This document shows, piece after piece, positions 1 to 12,530 of a stretch of DNA of 64,000 nt. The stretch is from Lycorma delicatula (Eukaryota > Arthropoda > Insecta > Hemiptera > Fulgoridae), in contig NC_134455.1 in NCBI RefSeq assembly GCF_047948215.1, positions 166,638,575-166,702,574 of the forward strand, written 5' to 3'. How positions within the stretch are numbered: the first letter of the stretch is position 1; every line of letters starts with the position of its first letter. A model generated the notes under the pieces. That model was not told the origin of the DNA and made no database searches. It saw only the letters and a program-made list of their open reading frames with translations. Both the position numbers and the translations under genes were made by a program.

Positions 1-1127
1 TTAAAAAATGGACAGAAGTTAAACTCTATGATTTTAAGCAACAGGAATATCACTTATAAAACAATCCATGAAAAACCTCTGCTGTTACCCAAACTTGCTA
101 TCTTGTTCCCTACTCATATGCACCAGAATAGTAGGAAGCAACCATAATGAATATAATGGTTGAATATGAGTAAAGGTTGTTTTTTTATTTTTTAAGGTAC
201 AGATTTCAGAATTTGTAACACAAAATTGATTCTTTATCAATCTGAAAACTCTAATATTGGTTACTGATTTTGTGGCTTTAAATACAGAACTATCTTTTCT
301 ATTTAAAAAAAAAATGCCTCATGGCTGAGGCATGAGTTTTTAATCATTTCTACTGGCATTAAAATTGGACAAAGATGTAGATGTACTTGAGACAACTTTT
401 AATAAAACATTACTGCACAGTCTAACTGTTTTTCCCACCACATTCAAACAATTACTGCTAAACTTATACAATCCTTTTTATTGTTTGATCTCCTAGTGGT
501 ATGGTTAACCTTTTCACTTACTTTTCATAAGGGACTTTTTGGATGCAACATGACTTTTATGCATGTGGAATAATGGATGATACATCTTTGTTCATTCTGC
601 CTAATTGTTCTAATGAAAGTTTCAATATGGTAGAATTTTCTTTCAACAACTTTATTGTCTAAGTAGTTTGCAGTTCATTACTTTTTAACAAAGTTAAAAC
701 ATTTATATGTTATTTATTCATGATATAGTCAACAAATTACAGTAATACAACTAATACAGAGCATCCTAGATTCTACAAGTCTACTGTTTACAAAAGAAAA
801 AGCAACATGCACAAATGTATAAGTAAATCATTAACAAAATATCAATATCAAAAACCAATTATATTCATCTGAAATTGATTTTGAGTTTATAGTGAAAAGT
901 GAGCTACTAAAATTGATTCTTATGAATTCTGATTGAGTCTCATTACTATACTTCTAACAAAATCAATACTGTAAATGTAGAAAATATGTTTCTAAATGGC
1001 AAAACAATAATGAGTATCACTAAAAATGAGATACTATAAATCATTAAGTTTTATATTTTTTATACTTATATTTCACATTTAATATTACACATTAATCATC
1101 ACATACTAATATTCAAAACAATCTGTA

Positions 1128-1155
1128 TAATAATAATAATAATAATAATAATAAT
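1128..1155. repeat. (TAA)n microsatellite
   Basis: Nine uninterrupted TAA units, read directly from the sequence. Confidence 0.9.
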
Positions 1156-1517
1156 CAAACAATAATCAAGTATAAGTAAAAGCTATTCTCCTACAATATT
1201 AATAAAAAAATTTACTGTAGATCTTATCGCACGTAAACAAATTCTTTCTGCATATATTGAATGCATGTGGCCTATTTTCTTGTCTGCATAAAAACAAAGC
1301 AGTATAAAACTCACATAGATTAAGGAATTAATGTTCTTATATACATTTTATAAGTAAATAAAATTATACATTAATTAATTATATATAAAAATACATAATG
1401 AATATATGTACATATTATATAAAGCTTTTTGATATTTTACATGTAATTTGGCATTTATTGCTAGTGTTTTGTAAGCAATATTAATCCATCATATAGTCTG
1501 TGAAAAATAGACTGAAT

Positions 1518-1579
1518 AAGTTCTGTTCAAACACAACTGCTCTTACTTATGGTTCTTACTTAATATTTGAACAGAACTT
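1518..1579. repeat. Foldback with 14-bp perfect arms
   Basis: AAGTTCTGTTCAAA at 1518-1531 is repeated as its exact reverse complement at 1566-1579, with a 34-nt loop. The loop holds a near-repeat TCTTACTTA / TTCTTACTTA. No function is apparent. Confidence 0.7.
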
Positions 1580-2807
1580 TCCAACTAAGACACTGTTATA
1601 TCTTTCAACTCAATTTTTCACAATTTAAATAAATGTTAAGTTCAAAAACACCTTTACAAGATGAGTGTGAATAGATTATACAGACAGATGTTAATGTATA
1701 CAAAAATACTATTTTATATTAAGTAGGAAATTTGTGCCACCACCTTGAACACAACTTATTTCTTGAATAGCAAGGTCATATGTGATGAATAATTTTTATG
1801 TAAAAATTGGTGAGAATGATTGTGAAACCCATTTTTGGGATAACAGAAACAAAATTTTGCAAGAAATGAAACAAAGGAAAACATGCAGCAGCAATTGTTT
1901 TATTGTATTTCACCTTCAGATAACATTTAATAATATATTTGCAGTACTTACTGTTGTACAACTCAATCATTATTAAGACCATCAATATTTTATTTAATAA
2001 CTAGGCAACAGCACCCATAATTACAGACAATTGGCAACATATTATAGAATTAATATATAGCTGTACTACTGTAGATCAGCTGTTTTTTCAACAAAGGCAA
2101 ATTTAAAAAAAATTACATTTGGCTTAATTCAACTCTAATGTGAGCGTTACATGAAATGAAAGTGATAAATCCATAAATTAATCATGTATTGAAGAATAAT
2201 ATAGTAGTCCATTACAAATCTTTGGTGCGGTCAGATTTCATCTATTTCTATATCTATTTTTTAATATAATTAAACATGTAATTTCAAGTGAAACAGAAAG
2301 AATAACCGTCCTTACAAGGGGTATGTGATTTATTTACTAAAGAATTTCCAACAAGGTATGAATAACTAAACTGACTGCACAAGGCAATTTTGAAGAAAAA
2401 TTATTAGATGTAGTGCAGACATTTGCTAAAGACCACCAATCAGAAATCTGTGCTTAAACATTCATATTAATAATTCTTGATTTCATAAAGTTCTTAAATT
2501 TAATAAAATATACCCATTTAAACTATAACATGTGCAAGAAATTTCACAGAATGATTTTGATCATATGATTTTTGGATTATAATAGTGCGAGATTATGATG
2601 CGTAATTCATGTGTATTACTACTGATAACAATTATATAAAAATATATGTCGCTACATTATTCTAAGCTGCAGCATATATGTCTAACCCTAAACTTTCAAT
2701 TATATGTGGGTTCCATATATCAATTACCACACTTTGACTTAAAAAAAATATTTTCTTAAAAAATATAATTTTGGATCACTAGAAAATTGAGATTACTAGA
2801 ACTGAAC

Positions 2808-3215
2808 TTTTATTTTCAATAAATGTAAGGAAGTTCCATAAACCAATCAATTTTCCTACTACTGAATGAGTTTTATGAATTTTACTGGAGAGTTCAATGA
2901 ATGAGTTAATAATCATGAATTGTCACAACATTGTTATATGCAAAATGGACAGGAGGATAAAAACATTAAGACAAAACTGTATGAAAAAAATTGTTAATAC
3001 AGATACTTATAAAACATCTATAAAAAGAAACATTTTGCTCCTATGTATTCAATAGTTGGGAGTCCTTTAATACAACTGTAATCATAAATTTATCTTTCTT
3101 AACTACTACAATATGGAAGAATAGAGTTTTTCTTTTAAAAATAAATGTAAGTTTCATCAAGATAAAACAAGTAAATAAGCATTCAAAATTGGGCTAAAAT
3201 ACTACAATGTTCTCT
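2808..3215 (-). other. Probable 3' UTR of the Prp40 homologue
   Basis: AT-rich sequence downstream of the TAA. The first AATAAA on the minus strand after the stop is at 2808-2813, which would give a 3' UTR of roughly 0.4 kb. Further AATAAA motifs lie lower in the window (for example near 2328), so a longer UTR is possible. The exact cleavage site cannot be fixed from sequence. Confidence 0.5.
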
Positions 3216-3404
3216 TTAATCAGCTTCTTCATGAAGCTGTTGCAGAAGCGCATTTCTTCTTCTTTCTAGTTCTTCATCGCTAAGATCTTCAGAACGTTGT
3301 TTCTCAGGTAACTGGTCTCTATGATGATTTTCTTTCACTACCACATCATCTAAACCACCTCTTCTATTGACCCTAGATTCTTCTGACTCTGCACGAGAAA
3401 CTGG
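3216..3404 (-). CDS. Prpf40: Prp40 homologue, terminal coding exon with stop codon
   Basis: The coding part is 189 nt (62 codons plus TAA at 3216-3218), entered in phase 0 after TTTCTGTACAG|CCA. It starts PVSRAESEESRVNRRGG, runs through LDDVVVKENHH, and ends LSDEELERRRNALLQQLHEE then AD and stop. The last block matches the highly conserved extreme C-terminus of PRPF40 (LSEGELEKRRRTLLEQL type), which fixes this as the true 3' coding exon. It is separated from the previous exon by a 25.5-kb intron, the largest in the window. Confidence 0.94.
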   Translation of the reverse strand, partial: PVSRAESEESRVNRRGGLDDVVVKENHHRDQLPEKQRSEDLSDEELERRRNALLQQLHEEAD

Positions 3405-4869
3405 CTGTACAGAAAAATACAGTGCATTATTTTAAAAATAAAACTCATAGAAATGATTTAGTAAGTAAAAACTGGAAAGCATTGTTTATTTGTAAAGTAT
3501 ACAACGCCCTAAAATAAGAGTTTTGAAGTTTATACAAAAACTTTTTTTTGAATTTTAGGAGTCATATCTTCTACTTGAAAACATCATTGAAAAATTATAA
3601 CAGATTAGTTGTCAATTCTTAGAAAGTAGTATTGAGGATCATTAAGAATTCTTTATATGTATTATGCTATAAGCATTAAGGCATAGGTTAAGGTGGTGGG
3701 GTTTAGAGCTGTTTAATTTTGCAGTACTGAAATTTCATAGAGCAGTTACTTCTAGTACTAACTCTATGGTTAACTCTAGTATTAATTCTATGATAAGTAT
3801 CCATAGATTCGTGAATTGTCTCAGTTGTACTATAATATAAACATACAATTAAATAGGAAAATAAGAGAATGCTCTGTTAAATAATCATCATTATTAGATT
3901 ATGAGGAAATATTAATATTAACTGATAAATAAACAACACTTAAAAAATACTACAAAATTAATATTTGTATTCGTAAGGAAAAAAAAAAGCAGTTGACCAA
4001 AAAGTAAGAAACATTGTTTTAGGTAACTGGAATTGAAATTTTAAAGAAGGCTAAACAGTATGTATAATTGAAAACTGCAACTCAGATTTCCCACCATCGC
4101 TTAATTCACACACTTTATCCAGTAGGATGTTATAGGGTGGAAGATAAAAATGATTTTTCATTTTTTGGTCAACATATTTTTTATTTTTACATAAAAAGAA
4201 TTAAATATTTAATTTGTAAGTTTTGATTATTAAATTCCTCATTTATTTATTATTTTTTAAATTATATTTCCTCATTATTTCATATTTTCATGATGACTGT
4301 TTAACAATCAAAATGGCCAATGTAGTTTTAGATTCAAATAATGTTTTTGTAAACACTTGTTTAGCAATCTATTTTAAATGCTACTTGGCATCACTCTTTA
4401 TAATTTAATTATATAAATATCAGAAAAACACACACACACACACAAAGTGTGATCAAAATGAGAATTTTAATTTTTATTAAAAAGCAACTTATTTTTCTAT
4501 ATTGATGTCTACGTTGACTGTCCTCCAGAGATGCAACAACACACTTATGCCAACATTTCTTTCAATTCTCAAAACATTTAAGGAAAGCTTATTTGTCTAA
4601 CCAAAGATAAAAATACTGCCAAAAACACTGTTTTTAATGAATAAACTTTAACAGTCAATAAAATCTGTAAGGATTTAAATTTGAAAAAAATTGGTATAAA
4701 TAAATAAATCTTTTTAAAAAAGTATCAGTAAAACAAAACAAAAAAGTCAAGAAATTATTCTATCAAAACTGATATTATATTAAAAAAAATGTAATTATTA
4801 CTCTGTATTATGTGTAACAAGTAAAAAAAAATAGAGATAAAAAAAGTTAATTGTACTTTTATAAATGAA
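3405..4869. other. Intron sequence without recognised elements
   Basis: This is part of the 25.5-kb last intron. It is AT-rich and has only a short (CA)n run near 4429-4444. No coding similarity was seen. Confidence 0.5.
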
Positions 4870-5110
4870 ATATGATTTTATTTTTCAACATAATTTTCAG
4901 CTACTTCTACGATTTAGTCCATCTTTTATTTAACAAGCTTTTGAATTTATTCTAGAAAGTCTTGGTCTGGCATGCAACCAGTTTTTTTACTGCTTCCATA
5001 ATCACTTCATCAGAACAAATGATTCTCTCTCAGCTTTTCTCTCATTGGGTGAAAAATATGAAAATCATTTGAGCCAGGTCAGAACTGTACAGAGGGTTAT
5101 TTTCATTGGA
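4870..5110 (-). mobile_element. Mariner/Tc1 transposase C-terminal fragment
   Basis: On the minus strand, with stops and a frameshift, it reads YSSDLAQMIFIFF, then DEVIMEAVKKLVACQTKTF, and ends near AENYVEK. This is the C-terminal pattern of IS630-Tc1-mariner transposases (YSPDLAPSDFHLF, then VxxAVxxWLxxQxxxFF, then GDYVEK). The last catalytic Asp position of the family (LAPSD) is not conserved (LAQMI). No TIRs were found. It is a dead fragment in the last intron of the Prp40 homologue. Confidence 0.6.
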
Positions 5111-7041
5111 AAGTAGTAGAATAATTGTAAATGTGATTCATAGTACATGGTGTAAATGTAGATTAAGGACATATTGAGGCCAATGTTTGTTGTTACTCTC
5201 ATTTGGATAAAATATAATAGTTAAGGAAACTTCAGATGTATTCAGAACATGGTAGCAGTTATACTGTACTATTATGAAATGTAAATTTATCTACATATAT
5301 TACATACGGCCACACACTTCCATGAAACTACTAAAGTTATTTTTATACTGTTTCACTATATATTATCTTCCTGAGTAACTGAGTAAAAGTTGATATTTGA
5401 CTTATATTTGTTATAAATTATAAAATTCAATTAAACTGTAGTGTAAAAAAACATTAACTTTCTAAATATTTTTACTTAATTTCCAAATAAACATAAGTGT
5501 AATATTTTTAAAACTTTTGAAGTATGCTAACCTTTGGTAAAAAAAATCTCAAACCATCAAATTTTTACTTTTTATCTTAAAGAAGAATAATAAATTCTCT
5601 AGCAAGTTTACATCTTAGGGTCAAGCACAGCAATGTAGAGCACTGTGTGACGACTCTACTACTAGTTTGTATTATTAGCATTAACTACAACAATAATTCT
5701 ATTCTTTTATCAATTTTATATGGAATTGACTTTTATGGTCAATAACTACAAATAGATATAAAACTTTTAGTGTAACCACTCACACACACTATAGGAAAAA
5801 CAACTGAGGTATGTTGTAAGAGAAAACAGTGCCTCATACAAAAAATAGAAAACTAAGTTATTTATGTATTTATGTTAGTACAACTGTCAACCCCCATTAG
5901 CTTTAAAACTTTCAGAACTATACTTGCAATAAATATATAAAATAATTAGTCTACAAATGTCTGATCCTTTTAGTAGCAATAAAATATGATTAAACTTGGT
6001 AAAACAAATTAAAACTTAAAAACAAATTGGTACCTCAAAATCTGTATAACCCAAAATCATAAAATAAATCATTCACTTATGTCACACACATTAAAAAATA
6101 AAATAAAAGTAGCACTAAAATGTAAATATTTTATTAGTATTTAAACATAAGTATTAGAAAAAAAAGGTTTTTAATCATACTTACTCAAATATATTTAAGT
6201 TTGAATTCTGCACATTTAAATACAAAATTAGGAAAAAATATGATAAATTACTATTACATTTATTTATTTAACTTAATGAAGAAAATTTGAACAAACAGAA
6301 GAAGAATAAAAAGAAAAGTAAAAATTAGGTTGGAACAGATGTTTATTTATATAAACAATGAAACTAATTCTAATAGTATGTTTCTTAAGTGTACGAAACA
6401 AGATTATTCTATGTTAAATTTTATTTAATTTTCAAACACATTAATACTATTATGCCGATCAATTTTTAGTTTAGTGCTGATTATTTTTCTTAGCATATGA
6501 TTTTCCCTTATAAAAATTAATTCTAATCCATATTAAATCATGATCAATACATAATTAATGTAGCTGATAGTGTATAAATTAATCAAATCTGATCTGATAT
6601 TTTACTAATAAATGTCTCATTTTACATCAGTTTTGACATATTTTTATCAGTTTTTTAATTTTTTACTGATGTAAAATCTATGTAAAAAATTTGTTAAATA
6701 ACTACAGATACAATTCACAATAAATAAATTTAAATTTATATCATGGGTTACCTATAATTACTTATAAATTGTAATTATAATTTTGTTGTGAGGAAAAAAA
6801 AACAAACATCTTTATCTTGGAAAAAAAATGTTTAATGTCATCTGACTGGTTTGATGGAGATTAATTTTTTTATATTTTAATATTTTTGATTTGAATAACA
6901 AATAAAAAACTGCTATGTTTATTCACGATTATTTTCTCTACTTTGTCTTTCTTTACATTTTCTTTTGCTCACCAGTCTTCAGATGAGAATGAGCTAAATG
7001 ATTTTTTATCCTATCAATCTTAGAAAATTTTCAAAGAGAAC
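5111..7041. other. Intron sequence without recognised elements
   Basis: AT-rich DNA. The only structure noted is an inverted repeat with 13-bp arms (ATTTTACATCAGT) at 6619-6631 and 6665-6677. No coding similarity was seen. Confidence 0.5.
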
Positions 7042-7088
7042 CTTATAAACTGTACAACAGTAACTTTTACTGTTGTACAGTTTATAAG
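7042..7088. repeat. 47-nt hairpin with 22-bp perfect arms and a 3-nt loop
   Basis: CTTATAAACTGTACAACAGT AA (7042-7063) is followed by CTT and then by its exact reverse complement (7067-7088). The arms have no mismatch, which is striking in an old, mutated intron. The 3-nt loop is too tight for a typical microRNA precursor. A recent foldback or palindrome-forming event is more likely. Confidence 0.85.
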
Positions 7089-7329
7089 TTTTGTACACAA
7101 AATAAAAATAATTTGTGTATATTAACAACATAAGCAGAGCTTTAGATTTAACCTGGTACAAAAAAACTGTGCTGTCAATTACTTCCAAGCTCTTGAGCAT
7201 TTTGTAATGCTCATTAATCTTGTTGATTTCAAGGTGCAACTGGTGATTCAGTTTTTAAATGCAAATAGACAACTGCATTTAAAATTTCATGTTAGTTTAA
7301 GTATAAGGAGGTATGATGAATGAGGCGAA

Positions 7330-7870
7330 AGTATGAAAACGGATTGAGTAAGAAGAGACAAACATGATAAAGCAAGATCTGGATAACTGTCTGTTATCAC
7401 TGAAGACTGTTGCTGATGTTGATGGACAGATTTGACAAACAGATTTTCACGTCTGAAAAGATCATAGCTGATCTGCATGTAATTTTCCCCAATGTTTTTC
7501 ATACTATTTGCAAATGAAATTGTCACTGAACATTTTTAAAAGGTAGGTCATAAATACACAAGCAGAAGAGAAGAGAACAATTGCTTCTAAAGCATTTCTT
7601 GATTATTTCTTTGCAGAAGGAGATGATTTCTTGGATTGCATAGCGACAGGATAAGAGTTAAGGTATCTCGCTACACACATGAAACTGAACAGCTTGAATG
7701 ACAGTAATCATCTCTGACTAATCCAAAACAGGCATCTTATCTTCAAGCATGAAAGTCATGGCAACAGTTCTTTGGGACTGGTTATTAGCCATGAGGAGAA
7801 ACTACCAAAGTAAAAACATTGCAGAACTTTAAAATCATTATGTCAATCAGTGTAACCTGCACCAATATCA
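7330..7870 (+). mobile_element. Mariner-like transposase fragment
   Basis: On the plus strand, across several frames with stops, it shows DLHVIFPNVFHTICK (the ASEFPNVSRALLHRIV block), then EGDDFLDCIATG (the GDDFLDRIVTGDETWV block), then FKHESHGNSSLGL (the RKVMATVFWDWKG block), in the correct order. The Asp-Glu pair after VTG is lost (GDET replaced by G and a stop), so the catalytic core is dead. No TIRs were identified. Confidence 0.65.
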
Positions 7871-8762
7871 TTTTTGGACATAGTTACACAATTATAGATA
7901 AATAGTATTTTTTTAAAACAAGCAAATCTCAATTTTGTAAAAGACAACACCTACTCCATATATTTATGTAAAAGTCAAAATCTATTTATAAAACTGCGTA
8001 ATTTCAATTATTCTTTCTTAAAAGAACTTAAGATATTTAAAAAATAATTTATTACTGCACAAATGATAATTCATTAAAAAATCTAACCATTGTTTATTAA
8101 ATAATAATATAAACCTAAAAAAAAAAAATTCTCTTGTTTCAAATGTTGTAGATCTTATTTCATCTACAGGATAATAAAATAATTTTATTATTTTCAGCTA
8201 AGTTTTATAGAATACACAGATTTCGATTATGGTTGTTCAAACTTTCAACATTAATTTAAAAGAAAAATTTTACTTCAGATAACATTAAAACTGTAATTTT
8301 ATGAATTGATAAGAAAAAAAAAAATTTTACTTCCCATTACTTGGTCTAAAATCAATATTTTTAATAAACTTTAGCAAAAATAAAACGGTAATAAATACAA
8401 TGGTTATATATATTGGGAATGACCAGTTTTATTTAAAAGATAACAATGTTTTAAGTAAAAATTTTGTGTAAAGAGAACATATAAGAAAAATAAGGAAGAG
8501 GTACAATGAAAAGATCTCTTGTTCAGAAAAATATTATTTTGTATAAATTCAGCCCTATATAATCACATTTTATTTAATTAATAAGATGGGAGGTCCTGAT
8601 GGGTCAAGTATTGAAATTAAAATTTATCATCTTTCATTCTATAAAATATTCAACTAAGCAATTTTGAAGGCTCGAGATACTTGTTTATTGTTGTCAATAC
8701 CAGTAATGAACTGAGTATTTACAACAGGGTTTATCATTATTTATGCTAATTCCTGGTTATGA
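7871..8762. other. Intron sequence without recognised elements
   Basis: AT-rich intron with A and T homopolymer runs. No recognised genes or elements. Confidence 0.45.
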
Positions 8763-9055
8763 AACCCTCCGGCTTGGTCCAGTGAACGCATCTTCCCAAA
8801 TCATCTGATTTGGAAGTCGAGTGGTCCAGCATTCAAGTCCTAGTAAAGTCAGTTATTTTTACATGGATTTGAATACTAGATCGTAGATACCGGTGTTTTT
8901 TAATGGTTGGGTTTCAATTAACCACACATCTCAGGAATGGTCGAACTGAGACTGTAAAGACTACACTTCATTTACACTCATACATATCATCCTCTGAAGT
9001 ATTATCTGAAAGGTAATTACCAGAGGCTAAACAGGAAAAAGAAAGAAAAAAGATG
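8763..9055 (+). mobile_element. tRNA-derived SINE, family 1, copy 1, with target-site duplication
   Basis: The 5' head contains an A-box-like GGCTTGGTCCAGTG and a B-box-like CATTCAAGTCC, the internal RNA polymerase III promoter of tRNA-derived SINEs. The body shares long stretches with the copies at 9583 and 61597 (GGATTTGAATACTAGATCG, GGGTTTCAATTAACCACA, CTACACTTCATTTACAC) and ends in an A-rich tail. It is flanked by an exact 11-bp duplication, CCTGGTTATGA, at 8752-8762 and 9056-9066. The tail and TSD show L1/RTE-type target-primed insertion in plus orientation. Confidence 0.88.
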
Positions 9056-9066
9056 CCTGGTTATGA

Positions 9067-9567
9067 GGGCATGTCTGGAAATAAATGTTGAATTGTCTCA
9101 CAAGAGTATAGAAGCCTCTGTGAATTTAGAACCCTTCTTTAACTATGAGACCAATTTCTAGAATATCTTAAATCAATTACATAAAAATGGTAAATTTTTG
9201 GAACAGAATGATCTTTCTTACAGAATAGCAATCTAAGAATTAAGTTGTAGGAGTTTATTTGTCCTTCTAAGAAGTTTACTGACTAGCCCTATCAATGAAA
9301 TAAACAAATTTCAACAAATGTCATATAAAAACTGTTGGTGCTCCAACATGGAGGCAGATAGACTGCAAAACAAATCATTTTGGAATGTTCAGTAGTTTGT
9401 AAGCAGAAGATTTCATATCTTAGGAAACCAAATTTTTTTCCTTCCTTGTTACAGACCTAACCATAAATAATTGAGAGGTTTGGTAGCCTACACATCATAG
9501 GTTAGATATATGTAAATACCACAAAAGATCTAAAATTTCATCATGGTGGTAATGGGAAATTTTGCCC
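9067..9567. other. Intron sequence between two SINEs
   Basis: No similarity was recognised on either strand. Composition is less AT-biased than the surroundings around 9300-9420, so an unidentified old repeat is possible. Confidence 0.4.
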
Positions 9568-9582
9568 AGACCTACACAAGGA

Positions 9583-9864
9583 ACCCAATGGGTTGGTCTA
9601 GTGGTAAACTCATCACAAATCAGTTGATTTCTAAGTCAAGAGTTCTAAGGTTCAAAGTAAGGTCCTAGTAAAGGCAGTTACTTTTATATGGATTTGAATA
9701 CTAGATCGTGGATACCAGTGTTCTTTTGTGGTTGGGTTTCAATTAACCACATATCGCAGGAATGGTCATCCTGAGACTGTACAAGAGTACACTTCATTTA
9801 CATTCATTCATATCATCCTTTGAAGTAATACCTTATGGTGGTTCCAGAGGTTAAACAGAAAAAA
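9583..9864 (+). mobile_element. tRNA-derived SINE, family 1, copy 2, with target-site duplication
   Basis: It begins CCCAATGGGTTGGTCTAGTG (A box) and carries the same body as copies 1 and 3, ending GAGGTTAAACAG plus an A run. The flanks are AGACCTACACAAGGA (9568-9582) and AGACCTATACAAGGA (9865-9879), a 15-bp duplication with one C/T difference. The B-box region (AAGGTTCAAAG) is mutated relative to copies 1 and 3, so this copy is probably silent. Confidence 0.88.
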
Positions 9865-9879
9865 AGACCTATACAAGGA

Positions 9880-10355
9880 GAAGAAAAAGGTGTGTGTATA
9901 CCAAATAAAACATTTCTCATTTAGTTTTTAAACATTTGCTTTGTTTAATGCTAGATTTGGTACTTGCACTTAGCACATACACAGAATTGTTAAAATTAGT
10001 GATCTCTTTTTTAACTATTCACGGACTGTTAACCAAATAAATTCTTCCACACTTTTCCTAAAAATTTCTTTACAAATAACTGTATAATATTACATCCTAG
10101 TACCAAAATATAATTATTTAAAATATAAACTTTTTCATTTACAACATTGTTTTTGAAAAAAGAGAGTGATACAGAGAGTTAGAGTGTGAAGATTAATTAA
10201 AAAAAAAAAAAAAAAATATACTGCTCTTAAGAACAGTTGGATAATATTTATTTCCACAATACAAACAATGTATGGTACCTAGGATTGCACCTGGACTGTC
10301 AATGATGTGGAGAGGTCATGTAAAGAAAAAAAAAACAACTAAATATTACCTTTAA
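9880..10355. other. Intron sequence without recognised elements
   Basis: It contains a poly-A run near 10199-10216 and short purine-rich repeats. Nothing coding was recognised. Confidence 0.4.
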
Positions 10356-10785
10356 GTGGATGTACTGGTTGCTGGGCAGGGGATCTAAGTTGTCTCTTTA
10401 AAAAACAAAAGTATTTCTGTATAAGGTATTCTTGAAACTGATATAGAGTTATGGCATTCAACTATGAGGTATAACATGCAACAGCAACACTGAGGTCGTC
10501 CAGCAATTCCAGAACAAAATACTCAAGAACATAATGGAGGCGCCGTGGTTTGTGAGAAACAATGAGATTAAATGAGAAATAATGAGACTCTTCAGGAATC
10601 CCATAAGTTCATGAGAAAATCCAATGATAAGCACAAAATACATATCTAAACTAAATACACATGTGAACCATCTGGTAGTGAATTTGTTAGAAAATAATGA
10701 GGATGATAAATGGCTGAAGAAGCTATATGTATTGGATCTGGGAAATGCTACACGATGACTGGGATGAAAACTTGATAACCAAGAT
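10356..10785 (+). mobile_element. Jockey-like LINE, C-terminal fragment of ORF2
   Basis: On the plus strand, through frameshifts, it reads MYWLLGRGSKLSL, then YGIQLWGITCNSNTEVVQ, then QFQNKILKNIMEAPWFVRNN, then HVNHLVVNLLENNEDDKWLK. This is the post-RT C-terminal region of Jockey-clade LINEs (YGIxLWGxA, then IQxxQNKxLRxIxxAPWYVRN). It is 5' truncated and lacks the RT core. AT-rich sequence follows without a clear tail. It is non-functional. Confidence 0.8.
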
Positions 10786-11689
10786 AATAATTATGCTTGA
10801 TTAACTACTTTTTATTTAAAATTATTTATTATATTATGTTTGAATATATTATATTTTGTTAAGCAAGAAGAATAGTACAGTGACAATTCTACCACTGATG
10901 GTAATTATTCAAATTTGTATCAATATACTGAAGACTATCAAATTGTGTGGTGTTCAGTTTTATTATTTAATTTATTTTGTAATTGTTCATCAATTGTAAC
11001 TGTTAAATTTTAGCTCGTTATAGTGAGAACTGTAGATTGTCTTCTGTTCTATTAACTCACTTATTTTGTTGATTTCTTTTACTTCTGTTGTATTATTATA
11101 ATCTCATTATTGTTCCATAAAAGTAATGCACAATATTATTACTTGTGTTTATATTTTTAGAGGAGTATCAGTGAATACTCATCTTTCATGTAATATAAGA
11201 GAAACCAATTGTAAATAAAGCATTGCAACCAAAAAACAGTATATATGCTAATCTTTCAAACTTTATTTAGCTCTTTATAAACATGGTTGACTCATTAAGT
11301 TAATTATTATTAACCATCAGAAACAGTCAAAAATATTAAGAACACTTACCAAATTTTACAAAGTAGCATTTTCATGAACTTGTTGTATCTTCAGCAATCT
11401 CCAATACTTTAAAATTACATAAATATATTCTAAAAACCACTGAATTAATAAAACTGTATAAAACCTTCCTCTACTAGTCATGACCATTATAGGAATGTAC
11501 AATTTATTTTTTATAACACTAGGGAACAAAATTAAACTTTCTGGATACACAAGGGAATATATCTCAACTTTCCTAATAGAACTTTTTACACTGAATTGAA
11601 ATATGTAAGAAGTTTTTCTCTAACATTAAGGATTTTTTTTCCAGATATACAGCTTAAATTTAAAAGAAATATACAACTTTACTCATCTT
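10786..11689. other. Intron sequence without recognised elements
   Basis: AT-rich. Part of it may be the 3' UTR of the adjacent LINE fragment. No coding similarity was seen. Confidence 0.4.
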
Positions 11690-12530
11690 ACATCTAGTGT
11701 GATAGTTGTCATTTTCCTTCCTGTTACATCTAGAAAATCCCTCTTCAGCATTCACAAGTAATCAGCAAGCATTTTTGGAACACTCCACTTTCTCTGGTAC
11801 CTCTTTCCACAGCAGTGATATTTTGGTGGGAACACTCCCATATCATACCCTACATCTTTGTATGAGTGTGATAGTTCACTCGCAATCTTATAGTATTTGG
11901 AGCTTTATGATTTTCTAAAAAAAGTTTTCACCACACTTTCGAATGATTCCTACAATTATTTATAACTGGACTTAATAGATCTTCAAACTGCTCATTTTAA
12001 TCAAATTTTCACAAAAATTCCTTTCTTGATTTTAGAATCACTAGCACCAGAAAATTTTTCCCTTTAGTTAAAGAAAATTAATTTTCATCCAATAAAACAA
12101 CGTTTTTGAAAAGCCCTAGTTTTATATGAAGTGGATTAGAAGAATCGTGTAACAGTTGATTAACGAGGGATGTACAGCATTTTTCTGCCTGATATAACCC
12201 TTTTACTGTTCCTTCTTAATAAAATAATTTTTCTCGTCCTTGCTGTCCCAGTCATACAAGGAACAACAAAATTTAGTATAGCTGAGCTGCACCCATTAAT
12301 GATACTCTGATGTTTAAATCAAACATATAATTCAACACTTGTCATACTGAATTTTTTCCAAAAGTATTTTAATCTTTTTGTATTCTTTCTTCAAGTTAGT
12401 TGCAAAAGCTAATGGCATGTAAGGAAATATGTTCTCAATAGGCACACTTTAGTGCCATTTAATGAGATTCCACTCTTTTAACCTCGAATCCAAAACTGGT
12501 GCTTGGCCTGTTTTTCCTTTTTTTGGCACT
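11690..12530 (-). pseudogene. Fossil ORF of a multi-copy invertebrate repeat protein of unknown function
   Basis: On the minus strand, broken by many stops, short blocks occur in a consistent order: VLDSRLKEWNLIKWH, YMPLAFATNLKKEYKKI, LHIKLGLFKN, SVVKTF, SYKDVGYDMGV, and KRYQRKWS followed by MLADYL and LKRD. From memory, this order matches a protein family found in many copies in arthropod and cnidarian genomes (DSRLxEW, LHIKLGLMKxFVKAL, FQDIxxMExRYQGKW, MLADYCW). I cannot name the parent element. The region looks like transposon-borne DNA rather than a host gene. Family assignment is from pattern memory and is moderately sure. Confidence 0.5.

Larger units (their letters stand above)
1..2807. 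other. AT-rich DNA downstream of the Prp40 homologue
   Basis: No gene, transposase or LINE similarity was recognised on either strand, and the short ORFs here look like chance. The stretch holds a (TAA)n microsatellite at 1128-1155 and a small foldback at 1518-1579. It may include a longer 3' UTR form. Confidence 0.5.
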
